Shown piece after piece: positions 16,467 through 25,800 of a DNA stretch of 35,456 bases. Positions within the stretch are counted from its first letter, which is position 1, and each line of letters starts with the position of its first letter. Below the pieces are notes generated by a model. It was not told the origin of the DNA, did no database searches, and saw nothing but the letters and a program-made list of their open reading frames with translations. The position numbers were made by a program, and so were the translations under genes. Source of the stretch: an uncultured Bacteroidales bacterium (GTDB lineage: Bacteria > Bacteroidota > Bacteroidia > Bacteroidales > Bacteroidaceae); NCBI GenBank assembly GCA_902799985.1, contig CADCCR010000003.1, positions 1 through 35,456 on the forward strand, written 5' to 3'.

Positions 16467-19400
16467 ATGACAAAAATGACGACCCACAGGCTCTGTTGCC
16501 TGCTCTTTGTACTGATAGTTTCTTCCGTCCTCCATGCCTATAACTCGGCGGAGGACCGCCCGCTGGAAGGCACGATGATATTCTCCGGCACCGAGTCGAA
16601 GGCGGCACTTGCCTTCGATGGCGACCCCGCTACCTACTACAGCACCAATGCCGAGACCTTCGGTTGGGTGGGCCTCGACCTGGGTCAGCCCTATGTCATC
16701 ACCCGCATCGACTATACGCCGGCTCCCGGAGGCCAGGGCGCCGACCGCGCCTTGCTCAGCCTCTTCGAGGGTGCCAACAGTCCCGACTTCATGGACGCTG
16801 TGCCCCTCCACCTCATCAGCGAGAAGCCTCTCAGAGGCACTTCCACCACGGCCTACATCAACGTGAGCCGCGGCTTCCGCTATGTCCGCTATGTGGGCGG
16901 AGCAGGTTCCTACAGCTACATAGCCGAACTGACCTTCCACGGTCATGCGGGCGAGGGCGACGACAGCCAGTTCTACCAGGTGACGAACCTGCCGACGCTC
17001 AGCGTGCACGTCCAGGACAACATCCTGCCCACCGTCCGCGGCGAGGACTTCGAGTCGAGGTCGTTGCTCATCTACGAGGGCGGTACGATGATACAGGACT
17101 ATCCCATCCTGTTCCGCGTGCGCGGCAACTACTCGTCGACCCACGAGAACAAGGCCTTCCGCATGAAGTACAACGACGGCAAGAGCCACCATGTGATGAG
17201 GGGCGGCAGCAACGAGTCGCCCACCAAGTGCAAGAAGTATGTGCTCATCAACAGCTATCGCGACAAGACGCTGATGCGCAACCCCGTGGCATGGTGCATG
17301 TCCAAGCGTGCCCAAATGCAATGGACACCCTGGAGCCAGGTGGTGGACCTCCTCGTGAACGGCTGCTACTGGGGCACCTATACCCTGGCCGATGCTGTCT
17401 CGGTGGACCCCAACCGCATCGACATCACCGAGATGACCGAGTGGGACGTGGAGGATGAGTTCATCACCGGCGGCTACTTCGTGGAGGTGGATAACAACGC
17501 AGGCCGTGAGCCCTACCACTTCAACTCGAACTACGGCAACCCCATCTCCGTGCACGAACCCGACGAGGAGGTCATGCAGTACCAGCAGTTCCAGTACATC
17601 CGCAATGCCTGGAACAACATGGAGGACATCGTCTTCAGCGCCGACTACGCCGACCCCGAGCTGGGCATGCGGTCGGTCCTCGACATGGAGACCTTCATCC
17701 GACATATCCTCACCAGCGAGTTCAACGGCAATACCGACATGCTCTGCCAGGTGTTCCTCTACAAAGAGCGCGGCGACGACCACTTCTACGTCGGGCCTGT
17801 CTGGGATGCCGACCTCGCCTTGGAGAACGACCAGACCACCTATCCCGCCAACGAACGCATGGACTGGACCTATAAGGTGCGCGACACGGGCAACTGGACT
17901 CAGTTCGTCGACCGCGTCCTCTCCGACCCGTCGGCCTTCGCTTACATGCAGGAGATGTGGGCCCGTCTGCGCAAGGCCGGTCGCTTCGAACCGAACGATG
18001 TGGCAGCCGACGTCGACTCCCTCCGCGAGATTGTGCGCGCCTCTGCCCAGCTCAACTTCATGCGCTGGCCCTACCTCAACCAATGGCTGTCGCTCAACCC
18101 CGAGGTGCCCGGCTCGTGGGAAGCGGAGGTGGACCGCGTCCGCAACTTCGTTCGCGACCGCGTGGACTGGATGGACACCATGCTCTCCTACGGCAAGGTA
18201 CGGCAGGAGAACGGCGTCTATCAGATAAACTCGGGCCTCGACCTCTGCACCTTCAGCCGCATCGTCAACGAGAGCGGCGAGACGAAGGCCAAGGCTGTGT
18301 TCACTTCCGACATCTACATGCAGGACCTCAACGATGACTTCCAGCCTCTCGGTTCGGCTTCGAATCCCTTTGCCGGCAGCATCGACGGCAAGGGACACAC
18401 CATCTACGGCTTGCACGTCCGCGGCACAGAAGGTGTGGGACTGGTGGGCTACCCGGGTGTCTGCACCCTGCAGAACATCGTCTTCGACGCATCCTGCAGC
18501 TCGGAGGGCGAGAACTATGTGGGCATGCTGGCCGGATATGCCCGCAACGGAGCCGTCACCATCTCGGGCATAGAGAACCACGGCACAGTCACAGCCACCG
18601 GTCAGAATGCCGGTGCTCTCATAGGCATGGGCCGCATCCTGGCCGTAATCAACGTGAACAACTGCTGCAACACGGGTACCATCACGGCACCGACGGGAGC
18701 AGCAGCCCTCGTAGGACCCTCTGCCGGCAAGATGACCGTGACGAACAGCTACAACATCGGCACCATCATCGGAGCCGTGGAAGGCAAGGAGTTCGCTTTC
18801 GCCAACAGGGGACTCACCCTCGACAACTGCTGGGACTACACTTCCTCGCAGACCAACAACATGACAGCTGCGCAGGTTGACGACGGCTTCCTCTGCTTCC
18901 AGCTCAACACGAACGGCGGCGGCGACACCTGGCGACAGAACCTCGACAACGGACGCGAGCACAATCCCTATCCCGTGCTCCGGCAGAACTGTGGCATGGT
19001 CTATGAGAGGGACGGCCGCTACACCAACATCAACAGCGATGCCACAAGGTTCCGCTACTACAAGCTCACCATCACCCGTCTGCAAGGCGGCTCATACGGA
19101 GGCCTGCAGTTCTCGGAGTTCGACCTCCTCGACGAGACACTCGACGAGGTGGAAGCCCTATCCATCTACGCCGGACCTGACGGCTACAACGAACAGGAAG
19201 GCTGGAGAAGTGCTGCCGACAACGATACCTATACCAAGTACTGTGGCTACTTCCAGGGCAACGCCAACTTCTTCTTCGACGCAGGAAGCGAGGTGGATGC
19301 CTACGGCTACCGCATCTATACGGGCAACGACACAGGCAGCTGGCCGGAACGCAACCCGAGCTCGTGGAGGCTCTACGGCAGCAACTCACGCCTGACGAAC

Positions 19401-20402
19401 CCCGACGACCCCGAATGGGTGCTCATCGACGAGCGCAGCAACGACCAGACCCTCCAGGCTGTCAACTACAAGCCCTTCGACTTCTACATCCCGCATGCCC
19501 TCAAGACACTCAGCCTCGACAAGCACTTGGCCATCCTCCTGCCCGGCGAAGAGCTGCAGCTGGAGGCCAGCTACACGCCCATCACCATGCAGAACCTGCG
19601 CCTCAAGTGGACATCCACCGACGAGCAGGTGGCTACGGTCGACGAGCAGGGACATGTGGTGGCCGTGGGCCTCGGACGGACGGACATCATCATCTCAACG
19701 CCCAACGTCAGCACCTTGCGCGACACCTGTACGGTCACGGTGGTCGAGACGTTGCCCGGACATCGCTACTACCAGCTCGCCATCGAGCAGATAGCCGAAG
19801 GCTCCGTCATACAGTTCTCCGAGTTCGACCTCCTCGACAAGGAGGGCAACGAGGTCAAGCCGCTTACCCTCTACGCCAACACCGGAACCTACATCAAGAC
19901 ACATTCGGCCGACAAACTCTTCGACGACAACGTCTCCACGAAGTACTGCGCCAGCTTCTCCCCCGACAATACATTATATATATATATAGATGCAGGCCAG
20001 CCCGTCATGCTCACCGGCTATCGCTTCACCACGGCAGCCGATACGCAGACCTTCCCCGGGCGCAATCCCATCACATGGTCGCTGCTGGGCAGCAACACGA
20101 AGAGTGAGGTGCCCGACGACGAGGCATGGACGCTCCTCGACCGCAGGGAAGGCGACAGCACCCTCGGCGCTGCTAACTTCACGCCCTACGACTTCTTCTT
20201 CTCCTATCCGGAACCTGTAGTGCCGGGCGACGTCAACGGCGACGGCAAGGTGGATGCCTACGACTATGCGGCCATGAAGCTCCATATCGTGGGCAAGAAG
20301 GTGGAGGGCTTCGTCCCCGAAGCAGCCGACCTCAATGCCGACGGAAAGATAAATGCACAGGATCTGGTACGCCTGGCGCGCCTCGTCCGCGGCGAAGAGT
20401 AA
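16467..20402 (+). CDS. Large secreted CotH-domain protein with discoidin-like, GLUG, Big2-like and dockerin-like modules
   Basis: This protein has about 1311 residues. Module order: signal peptide (about 1-23); discoidin-like domain (about 35-160, FDGDPATYYST); CotH kinase-like domain (about 168-576, GPVWDADLALEN near 442 is the metal-binding signature, plus FRVRGNYSS); GLUG-type repeats (about 624-771, SIDGKGHTIYGLHV); discoidin-like (about 861-1008); bacterial Ig-like Big2 (about 1010-1090, EQVATVDEQGHVVAVGLG); discoidin-like (about 1099-1246); dockerin-like pair (about 1252-1311, GDVNGDGKVDAYDY and ADLNADGKINAQDL). CotH of Bacillus spores is a protein kinase; activity here is inferred only. 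Binding modules suggest a surface glycan or glycoprotein target. ATGs at 16458, 16467 and 16476 are all possible starts. It heads an operon, with the DUF1080 gene 24 bp downstream. Confidence 0.87.
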   Translation: MTKMTTHRLCCLLFVLIVSSVLHAYNSAEDRPLEGTMIFSGTESKAALAFDGDPATYYSTNAETFGWVGLDLGQPYVITRIDYTPAPGGQGADRALLSLFEGANSPDFMDAVPLHLISEKPLRGTSTTAYINVSRGFRYVRYVGGAGSYSYIAELTFHGHAGEGDDSQFYQVTNLPTLSVHVQDNILPTVRGEDFESRSLLIYEGGTMIQDYPILFRVRGNYSSTHENKAFRMKYNDGKSHHVMRGGSNESPTKCKKYVLINSYRDKTLMRNPVAWCMSKRAQMQWTPWSQVVDLLVNGCYWGTYTLADAVSVDPNRIDITEMTEWDVEDEFITGGYFVEVDNNAGREPYHFNSNYGNPISVHEPDEEVMQYQQFQYIRNAWNNMEDIVFSADYADPELGMRSVLDMETFIRHILTSEFNGNTDMLCQVFLYKERGDDHFYVGPVWDADLALENDQTTYPANERMDWTYKVRDTGNWTQFVDRVLSDPSAFAYMQEMWARLRKAGRFEPNDVAADVDSLREIVRASAQLNFMRWPYLNQWLSLNPEVPGSWEAEVDRVRNFVRDRVDWMDTMLSYGKVRQENGVYQINSGLDLCTFSRIVNESGETKAKAVFTSDIYMQDLNDDFQPLGSASNPFAGSIDGKGHTIYGLHVRGTEGVGLVGYPGVCTLQNIVFDASCSSEGENYVGMLAGYARNGAVTISGIENHGTVTATGQNAGALIGMGRILAVINVNNCCNTGTITAPTGAAALVGPSAGKMTVTNSYNIGTIIGAVEGKEFAFANRGLTLDNCWDYTSSQTNNMTAAQVDDGFLCFQLNTNGGGDTWRQNLDNGREHNPYPVLRQNCGMVYERDGRYTNINSDATRFRYYKLTITRLQGGSYGGLQFSEFDLLDETLDEVEALSIYAGPDGYNEQEGWRSAADNDTYTKYCGYFQGNANFFFDAGSEVDAYGYRIYTGNDTGSWPERNPSSWRLYGSNSRLTNPDDPEWVLIDERSNDQTLQAVNYKPFDFYIPHALKTLSLDKHLAILLPGEELQLEASYTPITMQNLRLKWTSTDEQVATVDEQGHVVAVGLGRTDIIISTPNVSTLRDTCTVTVVETLPGHRYYQLAIEQIAEGSVIQFSEFDLLDKEGNEVKPLTLYANTGTYIKTHSADKLFDDNVSTKYCASFSPDNTLYIYIDAGQPVMLTGYRFTTAADTQTFPGRNPITWSLLGSNTKSEVPDDEAWTLLDRREGDSTLGAANFTPYDFFFSYPEPVVPGDVNGDGKVDAYDYAAMKLHIVGKKVEGFVPEAADLNADGKINAQDLVRLARLVRGEE

Positions 20403-20426
20403 CGACAACCCTAAAACAACAACGAT

Positions 20427-21212
20427 ATGAAGACACAGCTTTTACAAACGGTTCTCGCCTTGGCAATGGCCTTCGCCGCATGCCCTGGCGTACAGGCACA
20501 AGAAAAGAAAGAATACCCGAAGCCCGAAGCCATGAGGCCCGGCATGTCCGAGTACTGGACACCCCAGCCGAAGGTTGTCACTCCGGGCGACATAAAGACA
20601 AACTCCGCTCCGAACGATGCCATCGTCCTCTTCGACGGCAAGGACCTCTCGGCATGGACACATCCCGACGGCACTCCTGCCGCCTGGACCGTGAAGAACG
20701 GCGTGGTGACCGTCGACAAGTCGAAGGGCGACATCATCACAAAGCAGAAGTTCGGCAGTTGCCAGCTGCACATCGAGTGGTGCGTGCCCAAGGACATCGA
20801 AGGCGAAAGCCAGGCACGCGGCAACAGCGGCGTCTTCCTCCAGGATACCTATGAGGTGCAGATACTCGACTGCTACGGCAACGAGACCTACGTGAACGGC
20901 ATGACCGGAAGCATCTACAAGCAGACTCCGCCGCTGGTCAACGCCATGAGGAAGCCCGGCGAATGGAACGTCTACGACATCATCTACACGGCACCTGTCT
21001 TCAAGGAGGACGGCACATACCTCTATCGCCCCTATGTTACGGTCATACAGAACGGCATCGTCCTGCAGAACCATACCGAGATACAGGGAACCACCGAGTA
21101 CATCGGCTTCCCCCGCACAGTCCGGCACGGCGACGGACCAATCCGTTTGCAGTCGCATGGCGACCCCAGCAAGCCCATCAGCTTCCGCAATATATGGATT
21201 CGCCCCCTCTGA
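20427..21212 (+). CDS. DUF1080 / 3-keto-disaccharide hydrolase family protein
   Basis: This 261-residue secreted protein has a signal peptide (about 1-24, ending GVQA) and one DUF1080 jelly-roll domain (about 60-261). Motifs include ALVLF-like IVLFDGKDLSAW near 70, a YGNETYVNG loop and the C-terminal IRLQSHGDPSKPISFRNIWIRPL type ending that is common to the family. Known members hydrolyse or eliminate 3-keto-glycosides after a dehydrogenase has oxidised C3 of a sugar, so the next gene (a Gfo/Idh/MocA oxidoreductase) is a natural partner. The gap to that gene's ATG is 38 bp, which indicates an operon. The substrate is unknown; the 3-keto pathway role is inferred from family and context. Confidence 0.88.
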   Translation: MKTQLLQTVLALAMAFAACPGVQAQEKKEYPKPEAMRPGMSEYWTPQPKVVTPGDIKTNSAPNDAIVLFDGKDLSAWTHPDGTPAAWTVKNGVVTVDKSKGDIITKQKFGSCQLHIEWCVPKDIEGESQARGNSGVFLQDTYEVQILDCYGNETYVNGMTGSIYKQTPPLVNAMRKPGEWNVYDIIYTAPVFKEDGTYLYRPYVTVIQNGIVLQNHTEIQGTTEYIGFPRTVRHGDGPIRLQSHGDPSKPISFRNIWIRPL

Positions 21213-21250
21213 GGCAGGGTGAGTAGTTGACATCAAGCACAGATACAGCT

Positions 21251-22537
21251 ATGACAACGAGAAGAGACTTCCTGCTTCAGTCGGCCAGCGCATTGGCCGC
21301 AAGCTTTATCTTGCCACGCTCGCTAAGGGCCGCAACCCGTTCCGCTGCCAGCGACCGTCTGAACGTCGCCCTCGTGGGCTGCAGGTCGATGGGCTGGCAC
21401 GACCTCTCCGACATCATGCGTCAACCCGGCACCAGCTGCGTCGCCCTCTGCGACATCGACCAGGGCATCCTGGAGCGACGTGCAGCCGAGGCCGAGAAGA
21501 ACTGGGGCAGACGTCCTGCCACCTATGGCGATTACCGTCGCATCCTGGACCGCGAGGACGTGGACATCATCGTAATCGGCACGCCCGACCATTGGCATTG
21601 CAAGATAGCTGTCGATGCCTGCTCGGCCGGCAAAGACGTGTACGTGGAGAAACCCCTGGCCAACAGCATCGCCGAGTGCGACGCTATGGTGGCTGCCGCA
21701 CAGCGATACGAACGCGTGGTGCAGGTGGGACAGCAACAGCGAAGCGCTGAACTGTGGCACAGCATGAAGGCCTGCATCGACAGCGGTAAGCTGGGACACA
21801 TCGGGCGCGTCAACGTCTGGGCCAACTTCGCCTATGCCGCTTTGCTCCATCCTGCTGCCGACGGCCCTGTGCCCGACGGCATCGACTTCGACATGTGGCT
21901 CGGTCCGGCACCGAAGCGAACATTCAACGCCACACGCTTCCATGGCTCGTGGCGCATGTTCTGGGACTATGGCGGCGGCTTGCTTACCGACTGGGGTGTA
22001 CACCTCCTGGATATGGCGCTCTGGGGCATGAACGTGAAAGGGATGCCCCAGCGTGTCACAGCTGCCGGCGGCAACTATGCCCATCCCGACAACTTTGCCG
22101 AGACGTTCGACACCCTGCAGGTCACCTATCAGTTCCCCGACTATCTCATCCAATGGTCCAACGTTGCCATCGAGTCCGGCCCTTACGGACGCAACTACGG
22201 GTTGGAGTTCAAGGGAACGAACGGCACCCTGGTGGCTAACCGCGAGAGCTGGGAGATAATCCCGCAGGGCGACAAGATGGAGGCTAAGCTCGTGAAGCCC
22301 TCGAACAACGACCATCTGGAACACACGAAGAACTTCATCGAATGTGTCCGCCGGCGCGACATGCAGACAGCCTGCCCCATCACCAACGGCAGCTTCTGCG
22401 CCAAATATGCCCACATCGGCAACATCGCCGCAAGAACCCACGAGGCGCTGAGCTACGACGATGCCAAACATACCTTCCACAACAAAGAGGCAGACAGATT
22501 CCTCTCGCCTGTCTATCGTAAACCTTGGAAGCTATAA
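21251..22537 (+). CDS. Gfo/Idh/MocA family oxidoreductase, Tat-exported
   Basis: This 428-residue NAD(P)-dependent oxidoreductase has a twin-arginine signal (MTTRRDFLLQSASALAASF), indicating folded export to the periplasm. The Rossmann domain begins at about 33 (NVALVGCRSMGW, an atypical glycine loop), with VEKPLANSIAECD (the EKP motif near 132) and a C-terminal substrate domain (about 150-400) containing DWGVHLLDMALWGM, whose His and Asp fit the family's active-site region. The start was moved from 21227 to the ATG at 21251 so that the Tat motif lies at the N-terminus. It may oxidise a sugar at C3 for the preceding DUF1080 protein, as in 3-keto-glycoside routes; this is inference. Cofactor retention after Tat export is typical of glycosidase-type and oxidoreductase members. 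Confidence 0.9.
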   Translation: MTTRRDFLLQSASALAASFILPRSLRAATRSAASDRLNVALVGCRSMGWHDLSDIMRQPGTSCVALCDIDQGILERRAAEAEKNWGRRPATYGDYRRILDREDVDIIVIGTPDHWHCKIAVDACSAGKDVYVEKPLANSIAECDAMVAAAQRYERVVQVGQQQRSAELWHSMKACIDSGKLGHIGRVNVWANFAYAALLHPAADGPVPDGIDFDMWLGPAPKRTFNATRFHGSWRMFWDYGGGLLTDWGVHLLDMALWGMNVKGMPQRVTAAGGNYAHPDNFAETFDTLQVTYQFPDYLIQWSNVAIESGPYGRNYGLEFKGTNGTLVANRESWEIIPQGDKMEAKLVKPSNNDHLEHTKNFIECVRRRDMQTACPITNGSFCAKYAHIGNIAARTHEALSYDDAKHTFHNKEADRFLSPVYRKPWKL

Positions 22538-22828
22538 AGATGCAGAAAAAAGGTGAATCGGCTGCAAGTTCATGCGTCAAACCCGCATGAACGAGGCACA
22601 AACACTTAAAAAGTGTTAAGAAAGGGTGATTTTCTGTCAAGGAACATGAAAAAGAGATGAAATAATGTGTAACTTTGCCCTTCGCTAAGCGTATATTATG
22701 CCCAAACGGGCAGAGGGTAGTACGTGTACTTCCCGAAAGACGTAAGGCAAAAAAGGGAACAGAGTAAAAGGAATGAGAACTATAATCAATAATTAACCCA
22801 ATTTATTAACTTAAAAAACCAAACAAAA
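22538..22828 (+). promoter_or_regulatory. Intergenic region with hairpins, promoter and long 5' leader of the 1698-residue protein gene
   Basis: About 290 bp without a gene. Two perfect hairpins follow the oxidoreductase gene: GTTCATGCG/CGCATGAAC at 22568-22592 and AACACTT/AAGTGTT at 22601-22617. They may end the upstream transcript, although no T-run follows. TAACTTTG at 22670-22677 is a -7 box with no clear -33 element. The leader would then be about 145 nt. It contains GCCC-AAAC-GGGC (about 22699-22710) and a GGGTAGTAC/GTACTTCCC stem with a T-T mismatch (about 22715-22734). A long structured leader suggests post-transcriptional control. Confidence 0.55.
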
Positions 22829-25800
22829 ATGAAGAGAATCTTTACATCTTCAAGCACTCTTTGGTCATGCTTCATCGCCCTGGTGATGATGATGGCTTCA
22901 CAGAGCGCGTGGGCTGAGTACGTTAAGCTCACAGCACTGTCTGGTACCGGTGGTACCGGCGGTGAAGGTTATCCCAGCTTGGTTGATGCCAAGCCTGGCA
23001 CAAAGATGGGCCACTCCTTTGACCCGAGCAACCCCGACCGTGCAGAAGCTTGGATCGTGGTGAAGGCTGCCAAGGCAGTCGTACCTGAATGGTACTTCCT
23101 CATCACCGGTGGTGACACGGGCAGCTATCCTACCCGTAACTGGAAGAAGTGGAACATCTACGGCGGTAACTTCGCAAGCGATGCAGAAGCAGTTCGCGGC
23201 AACGTGGACGACCCCGCAGCAGGTGGCTGGACGCTCATCGACGAGCGCGACGGCGAAGCTCTGCCTCAGGCTAACACAGCCAGCAAGAACTTCCAGTTCA
23301 ACAATGCCGACGGCACAACAGCCTATGAGTATTTCTGGATTGAGATTCTCGAGTCTGTTCAGGGCAGCGACGTCTGGCTGCAGATGGGCGAATGGGGTCT
23401 CGGCACCTCTGGTGACTTCGAGAAGTACCTGGAAGACCTGGCTAACACTCAGACCGGTACTGACGAGCCCATTGTCTACAACATCATCTCCGGCGACCGC
23501 AACGACGGCAGCGGTGAGGGTCTGGACAAGCTCTTCGACGGCGACATCAGCACGAAGTGGGGTAATGGATTTAACCCCAAGAACTTTGGCGCAACCTCTG
23601 GCGGTGCATACTTCATCGTGAAGACCTCTCGCGCTATTGCTCCTACCTACTACAAGCTCGTTACAGGTAACGATAACGCCAGCTGGAACCACCGTAACTG
23701 GAAGAGTTGGCAGATTTACGGTATTGCCGCTGCCGACGTTACCAATGGCAAGCCGGCTCGTGACTCCGAAAAGTGGGTGATGCTCGACAAGAAGGACAAC
23801 ATCAGCGAGGAAATCCTCCCCGACAAGAACATGTTCACTGTCATCTTCAACCTCTCTGAGGAGAACACAACAGAGTACCAGTACTTCAAGGTGGAGATTG
23901 ACGAAATCATGTCCGGTAGCGGTTACATGCAGATGGGTGAGTTCGCCCTCGGTGACGGATATACTCTCGCTCTCGATCGCAATGACATCGTTAATAGTGC
24001 CGACTATGATCCCGACCTCTTCGCAGAGAAGGCTCTGCTCGACAATATGGCAAAGGCCATCGATGATGTCAAGAACTGCAACGACCCCTTCGCATTGGGC
24101 GACCTGAACACATCCATTGATAATCTGCAGAGTCAGATTGCTGCTTCCGCTGCTAACTATGCTGAGCTCATCACTGCCCGCAATCAGGCTATCAACCTCA
24201 TCAACGACGACAACCTGAATGACGCCGCTACAGCATACATGAACGTATGGATTAGCGAGACCGAAGTGCAGGCTCCCAACAATGAGTATCCTGTCGGTAA
24301 CTTTGCCTACATCAAGGCCAACCGTCAGCTCACAGGTGCAGAAGCCAAGGCCGAGGCAAACCGCATCAGCGATTACCTCCTGATTAACGTCAAGAACGTG
24401 GACGATCCCATCTATGCTACATACGAAACCATCGTTGATGCAAACGGCTTTAACGACGGTGAGAAGGGTCACTCCCTCGTCGACGGCGACCGCGAGAACA
24501 CCAAGTGGTGCGCAAGCACAGACCACAAGCCCTGGCGCCTCATCTTCAAGAGCGACGAACCCATCAAGCCTACATATTATGGTCTCGTAACAGGTGGTGA
24601 CACCTACAGCTATCCCGACCGTAACTGGAAGTCTTGGAAGATTTGGGCTGCTAACTTCGACAGCGACGAAGAGGCTAAGAACGAAGAGTCCGACAAGTGG
24701 GTTCTCATCGATGCGAAGAGCAATGTCGGCACAGACGTGCTGAAGACTACCAACAAGTACGAGAGCTATATCAACCTCTCCGTTGGTTGCACAGAACCTT
24801 ATCAGTACTTCAAGATTGTCGTTGAGGCTTCCGGCGGCAACCTCATTCAGATGAACGAGTTCACCTTCTACAACCAGGGTAACCTGAACGAGTATCGTGG
24901 TGACTTCGTAGCTGAGTTCGAGGACTACGATCCCGAAGCAGAGCCCGCTTACATCGGCTACATCAACGAGTACAAGGGTAAGTATCAGACCCTCCAGAAT
25001 GCTACCAATCCTGCCGACGTGATGAAGGCTTACAACGACCTGAAGGAGCTGCAGGATGCTATTGCCGCTTCTGCCGAGAAGTATGCTAACTATCTGGCTA
25101 TTTACGACGAGCTCCAAGGCACTAACCTTGACTCCGAGAGCCTGAGCGCTTGGTTCGAAGGCTACAGCACCGAGAACGAAGGTCCTGGCGTCAAGTACGT
25201 TCGTGGTACCTACGAGTACATCATGGAGACTCTTTCTCTTGACAATGACGGCATCGATGCTGAGACAGAATACATCCAGAGCATCATCAACGCAGCTAAC
25301 GAGGGTCTCTACATCCTGCTGGGCGGTCACACTGTAGGTCAGTGGGGCGACGGCTACTACGGCCACCTCATCGACGGTATCGCCAAGAATACTGAAGGCA
25401 CCGACGAAGAAGGCAATCCTACCACAATCCTCGCTACCAAGTGGGGCGGTCAGGCCGACATCAACGGCGACACCTACATCATCTTCCGTACCTCCGATCC
25501 GGTTAATCCCTTCTTCTACACTCTGACCACAGGTAACGACACCGGTACATACCAGGATCGTAACTGGGGCACATGGTACATCTACGGCGCTAACTTCGAA
25601 GGCGACGGTGCTGCTACCAAGGACGCTGAAGGCTGGGTTCTCATCGACGTGAAGGAGAACATAGGCAAGGATCGTCTGCATCCCGTTGATGCCGAGGAGT
25701 CTTACTTCGGCTTCAGCACCGAGACAACCGAACCTTATACATATTATAAGATTGTCGTAACGAAGGCCTTCTCCGGCAATTCTATCCAGATGAACGAGAT

